DNA from: Turicimonas muris
GTDB taxonomy: Bacteria > Pseudomonadota > Gammaproteobacteria > Burkholderiales > Burkholderiaceae_F
DNA: 64,000 bases
Assembly: GCF_002221595.1 (NCBI RefSeq)
Contig: NZ_NHMP01000004.1
Coordinates: 270,905 to 334,904, forward strand
Reading direction: 5' to 3'
Shown: positions 1-6,812 of the stretch, piece after piece
Layout of the letters: every line of letters starts with the position of its first letter
How positions within the stretch are numbered: the stretch's first letter is position 1
Program-made: the position numbers and the translations under genes
Notes under the pieces: generated by a model
Database searches by the model: none
What the model was told of the DNA's origin: nothing
What the model saw: the letters and a program-made list of their open reading frames with translations, nothing else

Positions 1-103
1 TTCCAGACGTTCTCTTTTGAAAGGCGGAATCATTGCATCAATGGCTACCGGCTTTGCAGCCATGCCCGCTATAGCTTCTGCAGCAGAAGAAACAAAGTTT
101 CCT
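1..103. repeat. Left copy of the long direct repeat flanking the IS1634-type element (partial)
   Basis: Perfect match to 2208-2310 over the 103 bases visible. The full repeat is estimated at about 114 bp because the right copy begins at about 2197, so some 11 bp of the left copy lie outside the window. IS1634 is known for long, variable-length target duplications, which this fits. Confidence 0.9.
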
Positions 104-133
104 CCTGTCTTTAATACTTTTTATTTAGTCTGA
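1..133 (+). pseudogene. 5' remnant of a flavoprotein gene, truncated by an insertion sequence
   Basis: Bases 1-103 are identical to 2208-2310, which encode residues 4-37 (the Tat signal peptide) of the intact flavoprotein starting at 2200. After base 103 the frame runs into the insertion sequence, adds nine foreign residues and stops at 131-133. The start codon lies just left of the window. This copy probably keeps the native promoter and ribosome binding site but can only make a short signal-peptide fragment. It is the left half of a gene split by duplication, not an independent gene. Confidence 0.85.
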
Positions 134-238
134 TCCGTTTTGAACCCCGATGGGTTCTTTATTTTTGCCTAAATTTATTTTCTAATAATATGTATTAACT
201 GTAGTATAATTAGCTTAATGATAAATCTTGGGGGTCCT

Positions 239-2128
239 ATGCGTTATAGGTTGGGGTTTAGTTCTAACAAAGACAGTTCTAGTGTTTATATCGAGTGTTC
301 TATTCGAAAGCCAGGTGTCAAACATCCCGTTCGAGAAATCATTAAACGCTTTGGAAAGAAAAAAGACCTCTTAGCTAAAGACCCTGCGGCACTACAAAAG
401 ATCCAAGAAGAGGTTGACCGGATGAACCTCAACTGTGAGGGTAGGAAACTGCTTTCCACTCCCACTTCTCTTGAGTTACTTTCTAAAGATTTATCCGAGC
501 TTCTTCAACGACAAACTTTGGATCCTAGTGCCGTTTTTTGTACTCGTAGTGCCGGCTATCTTATCTTGCGCCGCCTCTATGATGAACTTAAATTGGATGC
601 TAAGTTCGATTACATTGCAACGAAAGGCTCTTTCAAGTATGACTTAGCAGAAATTGCCAAGGAACTAATTTTGCTCAGAATTCTTGCCCCGTCCTCCAAG
701 AGACGTTCCTCAATCGAAGGACCCGAGCGTTATCTTGGCATGGAGTTTGATAATCTAAATCAAATCTACAAAGCTCTGGATGTACTCTGTGCGAATAAAA
801 GCGACATCATCCGATACTGGAATCGTCAAATCAGCAAGCTGGTTCCCGACAGGGATACTTCGATTTGTCTTTATGACATAACTACATATGCCTTTGAGAG
901 TACCGATCAAGATGCGCTAAGAGATTTTGGCTATTCCAAGGACAAGAAATTTAATGAAGTCCAAGTAGTTATGGGATTAGCTACGGACAAACAAGGCTTG
1001 CCCCTCGACTATGGTCTCTACAGAGGCAATCAGGCTGAGGGGGCTACTATGGTGCCCTTTGTTAGTGAACTAAAGAAGAAATTTAATGTTAAAAGCTTCA
1101 CGGTAGTTGCCGATAGAGGTCTGAACAGCCAAGCTAATATCGACGCTCTGATAAAACTCGGAGATAACTACGTTCTAGCCTCCAAGATAAGAGGCGCAAG
1201 CAGCGATATACAAAGAGAAGTTCTCTCTGAGGAAGGCAGAGTTCCAATACAGAAAGTCTCCGAAGACGGGGAAATCTTAGACTTCGGCTGGTACAAAGAA
1301 ATTCAATTGAACGGTCCTATCAGCTACGAGTCGCCGGAATACGTCTTTGAAGACGGTGACAAAGAGAAAGAAAAGCAACTTGAGAAAAACTTAAACCATA
1401 CAAAAACGAAATCTGGGAAATACGTAAAAAGCCAATTAAAACGCAGACTCATCGTTACCTGGACCGAGGCCAGAGCCAGAAAAGACAGAAAAGACCGAGA
1501 AAGGTTAATCAAGAAAGCTCAGGAGCTAGTTGGAAAACCTTCTAAGATCAAGACCTCATTCAAAAGAGGAGGAAGAAGTTTTATTCTCTTAGATATGGAT
1601 TTGGAGACTGCAAGAATAAATGAATCACTAATTGCAGCACAGGAGCAATTTGATGGAATTCATGTTATCGAAACATCATTGAGTTCACCTGCTTCAGAAG
1701 TGGTAAGAATCTATAAAAACTTATGGAGAATTGAAGATAGTTTCCGCCATTTAAAAAGTACTTTTGAGGCAAGACCAGTATATTTACGGCTGCCGGATCA
1801 TGTGCGCGGACACTTCCTAATCTGCTTTTTAGCTTTATGCGTCCATCGTTATTTGGAATATAAACTTCGGGCAAATAATACTCCGGCCACGACCGATGGA
1901 ATTATCAGAGGACTGAACCGAGCCACGATATCATTGATTAATCCAACCTCCGGGATTGAGTTTTACGGCACCGCTGGCTTTGACTCTACAGTACGAAACA
2001 TTATGAATCTAGTTGGCTTGACGCCTCCAAATACTTACGAAGACCCAAGCGCTTTGAGGAAGAAAATGCGACTCTATACTTCTGTCAAAGATTTATTCTC
2101 TTCTACTACAATAAGTTTAGAAAATTAA
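239..2128 (+). CDS. IS1634-family DDE transposase
   Basis: Catalyses cut-and-join movement of the insertion sequence through a DDE (RNase H-like) active site. The 629-aa product has candidate acidic residues in LYDITTY (first Asp), VVADRGLN (second Asp) and the late RIEDSFRHLKS segment (Glu), the last resembling the Y-R-E-K signature of IS4-superfamily enzymes; family members are typically 550-640 aa. The start at 239 is preferred because GGGGG lies about six bases upstream. An in-frame ATG at 218 would add seven residues but has no ribosome binding site. The frame is uninterrupted, so the enzyme may be active. The family assignment also rests on the long flanking duplication. Confidence 0.85.
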   Translation: MRYRLGFSSNKDSSSVYIECSIRKPGVKHPVREIIKRFGKKKDLLAKDPAALQKIQEEVDRMNLNCEGRKLLSTPTSLELLSKDLSELLQRQTLDPSAVFCTRSAGYLILRRLYDELKLDAKFDYIATKGSFKYDLAEIAKELILLRILAPSSKRRSSIEGPERYLGMEFDNLNQIYKALDVLCANKSDIIRYWNRQISKLVPDRDTSICLYDITTYAFESTDQDALRDFGYSKDKKFNEVQVVMGLATDKQGLPLDYGLYRGNQAEGATMVPFVSELKKKFNVKSFTVVADRGLNSQANIDALIKLGDNYVLASKIRGASSDIQREVLSEEGRVPIQKVSEDGEILDFGWYKEIQLNGPISYESPEYVFEDGDKEKEKQLEKNLNHTKTKSGKYVKSQLKRRLIVTWTEARARKDRKDRERLIKKAQELVGKPSKIKTSFKRGGRSFILLDMDLETARINESLIAAQEQFDGIHVIETSLSSPASEVVRIYKNLWRIEDSFRHLKSTFEARPVYLRLPDHVRGHFLICFLALCVHRYLEYKLRANNTPATTDGIIRGLNRATISLINPTSGIEFYGTAGFDSTVRNIMNLVGLTPPNTYEDPSALRKKMRLYTSVKDLFSSTTISLEN

Positions 2129-2152
2129 GAAAAAGAGAAACTAGAGCTGACG

Positions 2153-2173
2153 GGGCCTCACAGGCCCTTTTTT
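2153..2173 (+). terminator. Terminator of the transposase gene, inside the IS right end
   Basis: Six-base GC stem GGGCCT (2153-2158) and AGGCCC (2162-2167) with a CAC loop, followed by six T. It ends about 27 bp before the flavoprotein start codon, so transcription from the element should be largely blocked from entering that gene. Confidence 0.85.
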
Positions 2174-2196
2174 AATTCGTAGGCATAAAAGACGGG

Positions 2197-2310
2197 AAAA
2201 TGAACACTTCCAGACGTTCTCTTTTGAAAGGCGGAATCATTGCATCAATGGCTACCGGCTTTGCAGCCATGCCCGCTATAGCTTCTGCAGCAGAAGAAAC
2301 AAAGTTTCCT
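2197..2310. repeat. Right copy of the long direct repeat flanking the IS1634-type element
   Basis: Begins right after the inferred IS end and contains the start codon (2200) and first 37 codons of the intact flavoprotein. Bases 2208-2310 are identical to 1-103. The duplication restored a full-length reading frame downstream of the insertion. Confidence 0.85.
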
Positions 2311-3684
2311 CAACATACTTATGACCTCGTTATCGCAGGTTTGGGCATCGGCGGCATCGTCACCGCTATCCGCGCCGCAGAAAACGGTTTGAAGCCAGTT
2401 GTTTTGGAAAAGATGGGCTCTGCTGCCGGCAATACTGTTTACTCCGCAGGTTTCATGCTTGGCGTCAACACAAAGATGCAGCAGGAAAAAGGTTTGAAGA
2501 CCGGCGACACCACTGAAAAATTCTACGAAGACATGATGAAGGTCTCTCAAGGCAGAGGAGATCCAGCTCTCACACGTCTTGTCGCTGAAAATGCAGATGA
2601 CACACTGAACTGGCTTCACGACTATGTCGGCGTTAAATACGGTGTCGGTGCCAAATTGGTTTGGCCGATGCTGCAGAGAGCTCACTTAACAATCGGCGAA
2701 GAAAAGCCGGGCGGAAAACAGTTGATGAGCTATCTCTTGAAAAAAGCAAAAGAGTTGAATATTCCTATCATCTACAACGCCAAAGCCGTTGAGCTCCTAG
2801 ACAATCCTAAGAACGGTACCGTTACCGGCGTCAAGGTTAAGACCGCCAAAGGTTTTGAAGAATACATCGGCAAACTCGGTGTTGTCATGGCAACCGGAGG
2901 TTATTCTGCCAACAAGATGATGCTGACAATGATGGCAGGTGTTCCAGCAGCCAACATGCCAGTCCGCGGTTCCAACACCGTTACCGGCGAAAGCATTCTG
3001 CTGACAGCTCCTTATTTCCCGCGCGTTGTCAACGTTGATCAATACCACTGCGGTCCTATCCACGGCCCAACAGGTGCAAATCCGTTGAACATCGTCAATA
3101 CCGGTATCGCAGTTTCTAAGGAAACCAAGAGATACACCAACGAAGGCCACACATACGTTGAAATGTCCCGCGACACAGCCGCTAAGACAAAAGACAACTG
3201 GGGCTACATGATTGTTGACGAAGATACTCATAATCTTCCGATGCTCAAGAACGACTGGTTTTCTTATGCTTCTAAGAAAGCTCCTGTTTATAAGGCTGAC
3301 ACCATCGAAGGTCTTGCAAAAGAAGCCGGCTTAAATCCTGAAGAATTGAAGAAGATTGTTGATGAATACAACACAGCTTTGAAGGAAGGCAAGCTTGATC
3401 AGCTTACTCCTCCAAACACTCACAAGAATCCGCGTCCAATTCTGAAAGCACCTTTCTATGCCGTTCCGTTCCAAGGCGGTATGACAGCCACATTCGGCGG
3501 TCCGCTTATTAATACTAAGGGACAAGTTCTGGATACAGAAGGCAAACCGATCAAAGGCTTGTATGCAGTCGGCAATGCCGCTGGCGGTCTGTTCTACGAC
3601 AACTACGTTGGCGGTGCTCAGCTGACTTCTGCCTCCGTTATCGGCAGAGCCATCGCTGATCACATGAAAGCCTTAATGCAATAG
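2200..3684 (+). CDS. Tat-exported FAD-dependent reductase, flavocytochrome c type flavin subunit
   Basis: Predicted periplasmic FAD oxidoreductase of the fumarate-reductase/flavocytochrome c superfamily, 494 aa. It opens with a twin-arginine signal (SRRSLLKGG, Ala-rich, cleavage near residue 30), then a Rossmann FAD motif GLGIGGIVTA at about 46-55 and a late GLYAVGNAAGG flavin segment. The RYTNEG motif of the family is present. The fumarate-site signatures are not: the HHTMGG-type motif is replaced by GGMTATFGG, and the Arg of the usual NRLGG motif by YDNYVGG. The substrate is therefore probably not fumarate. The tetraheme cytochrome gene starts 11 bp after the stop codon and likely supplies electrons. 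The start codon sits in the IS-generated repeat, and no good ribosome binding site precedes it. The exact acceptor is unknown. Confidence 0.85.
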   Translation: MNTSRRSLLKGGIIASMATGFAAMPAIASAAEETKFPQHTYDLVIAGLGIGGIVTAIRAAENGLKPVVLEKMGSAAGNTVYSAGFMLGVNTKMQQEKGLKTGDTTEKFYEDMMKVSQGRGDPALTRLVAENADDTLNWLHDYVGVKYGVGAKLVWPMLQRAHLTIGEEKPGGKQLMSYLLKKAKELNIPIIYNAKAVELLDNPKNGTVTGVKVKTAKGFEEYIGKLGVVMATGGYSANKMMLTMMAGVPAANMPVRGSNTVTGESILLTAPYFPRVVNVDQYHCGPIHGPTGANPLNIVNTGIAVSKETKRYTNEGHTYVEMSRDTAAKTKDNWGYMIVDEDTHNLPMLKNDWFSYASKKAPVYKADTIEGLAKEAGLNPEELKKIVDEYNTALKEGKLDQLTPPNTHKNPRPILKAPFYAVPFQGGMTATFGGPLINTKGQVLDTEGKPIKGLYAVGNAAGGLFYDNYVGGAQLTSASVIGRAIADHMKALMQ

Positions 3685-3695
3685 GAGCTCATTGA

Positions 3696-4034
3696 ATGAA
3701 TGTCAGAATTTTTCAGGCTCTGTGCGTATCCGGCTTGCTGATCTTTTCCTGGAATGCATCGGCGCAGGTACAGCTCCATGGCAAACATGCACAGATGAAT
3801 ATGCAGTGTGACACTTGTCACGGTCAAACCAGACCTCGAGAAGTTCCCGATGAATCAGTTTGCCTTACATGCCATGTCAGCAGGGACGCCGTCAAGCAAA
3901 AGACTGCAGCACTCAAGCCTAATCCTCATTACGGCCACAGCGAGTCTCAGCCCTGCGGAGACTGCCACAAGCAGCATGAACCATCGGTTTTGACATGCGA
4001 TCAATGCCACAAGTTCGGCTATAAGACTCCTTAG
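3696..4034 (+). CDS. Periplasmic tetraheme cytochrome c
   Basis: Small secreted multiheme electron carrier, 112 aa. A Sec signal peptide spans about residues 1-23. Four CXXCH heme sites follow at about 38-42 (CDTCH), 56-60 (CLTCH), 87-91 (CGDCH) and 101-105 (CDQCH), with extra His residues (H28, H31, H78, H81, H94) available as distal ligands. It resembles the cytochrome domain of Shewanella flavocytochrome c, here encoded as a separate protein. It starts just after the flavoprotein gene, so the two are probably cotranscribed and form an electron-transfer pair. Two terminator-like hairpins follow. The heme count is certain from sequence; the partner is inferred from position. Confidence 0.92.
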   Translation: MNVRIFQALCVSGLLIFSWNASAQVQLHGKHAQMNMQCDTCHGQTRPREVPDESVCLTCHVSRDAVKQKTAALKPNPHYGHSESQPCGDCHKQHEPSVLTCDQCHKFGYKTP

Positions 4035-4045
4035 TTCCTTTTAGA

Positions 4046-4079
4046 AGAAAGGCCGACGAAATTGCCGACCTTTCTTTTA
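4046..4079 (+). terminator. Imperfect terminator after the cytochrome gene
   Basis: AGAAAGG (4046-4052) pairs with CCTTTCT (4069-4075) around an interior with mismatches, followed by TTTT. It is the first of two tandem hairpins closing the flavoprotein-cytochrome unit. Confidence 0.5.
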
Positions 4080-4096
4080 GGAATGAGATCCTCCTT

Positions 4097-4122
4097 ACCG
4101 CCTTAATGGCGGTTCTTTTTTT
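4097..4122 (+). terminator. Second terminator after the cytochrome gene
   Basis: Perfect stem ACCGCC (4097-4102) and GGCGGT (4108-4113), five-base loop, then TTCTTTTTTT. This is a strong intrinsic terminator that separates the respiratory genes from the restriction island. Confidence 0.85.
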
Positions 4123-4247
4123 GATAGCGTCTTCTAACTTTTTTCTCAAAAAATAAAAACCAGTCCAAAAATGCATTACTAGAGGGAGAGGATTCCAGAC
4201 ACATCCGAGTTAATAGTGCAACCTCTGATCATCTCTAAAATTCTTAC

Positions 4248-4263
4248 CTGAACTTTAGTTCAG
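4248..4263. promoter_or_regulatory. Perfect palindrome upstream of the restriction-modification genes, possible operator
   Basis: CTGAACTTTAGTTCAG has 7-bp arms around TT. It is followed by very AT-rich DNA leading to the first methyltransferase gene about 150 bp downstream. Its size and placement fit a dimeric repressor or controller-protein site, but no controller gene is seen next to it. The rest of 4035-4413 holds only the two terminators and no gene I can support. Confidence 0.4.
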
Positions 4264-4413
4264 TCAAATCTAGACTTTTAAATTTTTATAAAAAATTTAT
4301 AAGATATTTCGCACGAGTTGCTCTATGCTGTACAAACTCTCATTAATGCTCCCTTTAAAATAAAAGCGATGCGACTTATATCACTTTTTGGATTATGTGT
4401 GTGGGAGATCCAG

Positions 4414-5124
4414 GTGGCGAAACAGGTAAAAACAAAACAACGAGTCATTGATCACGGCGAAGTATTTACAGCTGAACGAGAAGTCAAAGCTATGTGCGAT
4501 ATGGTAGCTAGCGAGTGTCTAAGGATCGACTCTAGATTCTTGGAACCTGCCTGCGGAGAAGGCAATTTTCTCGCTGAGGTTCTTGCTAGAAAGCTAACCG
4601 TTGTCAGAACCAAATATAAGCAAAGTTCTTATGAACTCGAACGTAATTCGATTCTTGCTATTTCTAGTATCTACGGAATAGATATTCTTTCCGACAATGT
4701 TTCCGCCTGTAGAGAACGCTTGTATCAACTTTGGAATACCTGGTACAAGGGTGTTTGCAAGGATGAAAGCAATGACGCAACTCGAGCAGCCGTAAAATAC
4801 ATTCTAGAGAAAAATATAGTATGCGGTAATGCCCTAAGTATGAAGCTTGTTGATGACACTCAAAAAGATACCCAAGCGTATATAACTTTTCCAGAATGGA
4901 CATTCCCTTTGAATGACGCACGTATCAAGCGTAGAGATTTTCGGCTTGATGTTCTATTACAAGAGAATACTGATAGTGCGCTCTATGATGGACAAATTGA
5001 ATTATTCAGCGATGATGCAATGAATGCCAATAATTGGATGTTAGACCCAGTAACTCGCGAAATAATCCCTAAGCCAATAAGAGAGTATTCTCCTATTCAC
5101 TATAGGAGGATAACTAATGACTGA
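4414..5124 (+). CDS. SAM-dependent DNA methyltransferase-like subunit (restriction-modification)
   Basis: A 236-aa protein of the N6-adenine methyltransferase fold that lacks the catalytic half. It has the family opening DHGEVFTAEREV, motif I FLEPACGEGNFL at about 42-53 (SAM binding), a following acidic loop YGIDILSDN and IVCGNAL. No NPPY-type motif IV is present. The GTG start at 4414 is chosen because GGGAG lies six bases upstream; an in-frame TTG at 4318 and ATG at 4369 are less likely. The gene overlaps the next methyltransferase by 8 bp, so the two products are probably made together and form a complex. Base composition is more AT-rich than the housekeeping genes nearby, suggesting acquisition. 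The exact role is inferred. Confidence 0.75.
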   Translation: MAKQVKTKQRVIDHGEVFTAEREVKAMCDMVASECLRIDSRFLEPACGEGNFLAEVLARKLTVVRTKYKQSSYELERNSILAISSIYGIDILSDNVSACRERLYQLWNTWYKGVCKDESNDATRAAVKYILEKNIVCGNALSMKLVDDTQKDTQAYITFPEWTFPLNDARIKRRDFRLDVLLQENTDSALYDGQIELFSDDAMNANNWMLDPVTREIIPKPIREYSPIHYRRITND

Positions 5125-6655
5125 TACTGCCCCTGTAGGAGTCAAATACAACCCAGATGTTCTCAGCTGTCTGGCAAACCTATCAAATGACGAGGTTTTC
5201 ACTCCTCCGGATGTCGCAAATAGATTATTGGATCTCCTCCCTCAAGATTTATTTGCTAATCCAGATACCAAATTCTTAGACCCCGCCTGTAAAAGCGGAA
5301 TTTTTCTTCGAGAAATTGCAAAAAGGCTGTTAAAAGGACTGGAGCCTCAGATCCCAGATTTAGAAGAAAGAATTGCTCATATTTTCAAAAATCAGCTGTA
5401 CGGCATCGCTATTACAGAACTAACCGGCCTACTTGCAAGAAGAAGCCTTTATTGTTCAAAATACGCTAACAATGAGTACTCAGTATTCAAATTCAGTACC
5501 CCACAAGGGAATATTTGCTACAAAAGGATGAGGCATAAATGGAAGAACCAAAAATGCATTTACTGCGGAGCCACTAAGTCTAAATATGAGCGAGAGGATG
5601 GGTTAGAGACTCACGCTTATCAACTAATACATTCACCTAAACCAGAGGAGATATTTAAAATCAAATTTGATGTAATCATTTCCAATCCTCCATACCAGCT
5701 TTCTGATGGTGGAGCTCAGGCAAGTGCAAAACCTATTTATCATCTCTTTGTTGAACAGGCCGAAAGACTAAATCCACGGTATTTGGCAATGATTATTCCT
5801 GCCCGTTGGTATGCGGGTGGTAAAGGTCTTGACGAGTTCCGAAATAAGATGTTAGATGATGAACACATAAGAGAGCTTCATGACTTTCCTAATACATCCG
5901 ATTGCTTTCCTGGTGTAAATATCCGGGGGGGGGTATGCTACTTTTTGTGGGATAAAGAATATAACAATCAACAAGAGTTAGTCCAGGTTGTTACCCACAC
6001 CAATAAAAACACGCAAGCCACTCAAAGAAGTTTGAAGTATCGTGACTTGGACATATTCTTGAGGTATCAACAATCGATACCTATATTAGAAAAAGTCATG
6101 AGCTCCGGTCAGAATGATATGTTGTCTGAGCATATCTCTCCTCGAAAACCTTTCGGCATCGATGCAGAATTTATTAAAACATCTAAACTCCAAAATAAAC
6201 CAGACAACTTAAAGCGTGCCGTTCCATGTTATGGAAAAGGCAAAGAATTGTCCTATATTGAATTTGATGAGATTCCATCCCATCAAGACTGGATTGGAAA
6301 GTGGAAGATCTTTGCGCCAAGAGCAAATAATATTGGCACTGAATTAAATGATGACAATTTAAATGTTTTCATAGGTAAAGACGAAGTTTGTACAGAGTCT
6401 TATCTTGTGATCGGGGCAGAAATGAACCTCACTCAAGAAACGGCGACTAATCTTATCTCCTATCTTCAGACTAAATTTGTCCGTTTCCTTCACAGCTTAG
6501 CTAAAGCAAGCCAGGATGCGACTTCCAAAACATATCGTTTCATTCCAATGCAAGATTTTTCAAAGTCTTGGACGGATGAAGAACTATTCAAGATGTATGG
6601 CTTTACTGAAGGAGAAGTGGCTTTTATCGAGGCACAAATAAAGCCGATGTCATAA
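5117..6655 (+). CDS. Eco57I-type adenine-specific DNA methyltransferase with a G9 tract
   Basis: Predicted catalytic and recognition subunit of a restriction-modification system, 512 aa. It has an N-terminal VFTPPDVANRLL segment, motif I FLDPACKSGIFL near residue 50 with Lys where Gly is usual, a possible zinc knuckle CIYCG near 147-151, and catalytic motif IV NPPY at 190-193. Then comes the family block PARWYAGGKGLDEFR and a C-terminal region that probably reads the target sequence. The G9 run at 5925-5933 encodes the conserved RGGV of the GGVCYF block, so a change of run length would frameshift the protein at residue about 272; the copy here is in frame. AGGAGG precedes the ATG. Recognition site unknown. 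Confidence 0.85.
   Translation: MTDTAPVGVKYNPDVLSCLANLSNDEVFTPPDVANRLLDLLPQDLFANPDTKFLDPACKSGIFLREIAKRLLKGLEPQIPDLEERIAHIFKNQLYGIAITELTGLLARRSLYCSKYANNEYSVFKFSTPQGNICYKRMRHKWKNQKCIYCGATKSKYEREDGLETHAYQLIHSPKPEEIFKIKFDVIISNPPYQLSDGGAQASAKPIYHLFVEQAERLNPRYLAMIIPARWYAGGKGLDEFRNKMLDDEHIRELHDFPNTSDCFPGVNIRGGVCYFLWDKEYNNQQELVQVVTHTNKNTQATQRSLKYRDLDIFLRYQQSIPILEKVMSSGQNDMLSEHISPRKPFGIDAEFIKTSKLQNKPDNLKRAVPCYGKGKELSYIEFDEIPSHQDWIGKWKIFAPRANNIGTELNDDNLNVFIGKDEVCTESYLVIGAEMNLTQETATNLISYLQTKFVRFLHSLAKASQDATSKTYRFIPMQDFSKSWTDEELFKMYGFTEGEVAFIEAQIKPMS
5925..5933 (+). repeat. G9 mononucleotide tract in the methyltransferase coding sequence
   Basis: Nine consecutive G inside the frame (CGG GGG GGG G). G/C runs of this length are classic slipped-strand mispairing sites in phase-variable genes of other bacteria. 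One base gained or lost would truncate the methyltransferase in its C-terminal half. Confidence 0.85.
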
Positions 6656-6812
6656 ATCAACAAGGTTGATTTAACTTACAAAGGCAATACTTTCGAAGAG
6701 ATCAGTGAGATGTCTCTCCCATAGCCCGAAAAGAAAATTTTTGGGCCAAGCATAGATAGAAGAGTACGGCTAAACGCTTTTAATACATACATAAAAAATT
6801 CCAGGAAGAAAA

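Larger units (their letters stand above)
104..2196 (+). mobile_element. IS1634-family insertion sequence
   Basis: The element is about 2.1 kb and carries one large transposase gene. Its ends are set by an imperfect terminal inverted repeat: CCTGTCTTTAATAC at 104-117, and GCATAAAAGACGGG at 2183-2196, which reads CCCGTCTTTTATGC on the other strand (11 of 14 identical). It is bounded by a direct repeat of about 114 bp, far longer than the usual 2-14 bp target duplication but characteristic of the IS1634 family. A terminator hairpin sits between the transposase and the right end. The element looks intact. Confidence 0.85.

Noticed and set aside
2245..3663. Long open frames antisense to the flavoprotein gene
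   Set aside because: They are codon-bias shadows of the real gene; they have no family features or ribosome sites.
4318..4413. Longer form of the first methyltransferase-like protein from a TTG start
   Set aside because: No ribosome binding site precedes the TTG and the added residues do not match the family start. GTG at 4414 has GGGAG at good spacing.
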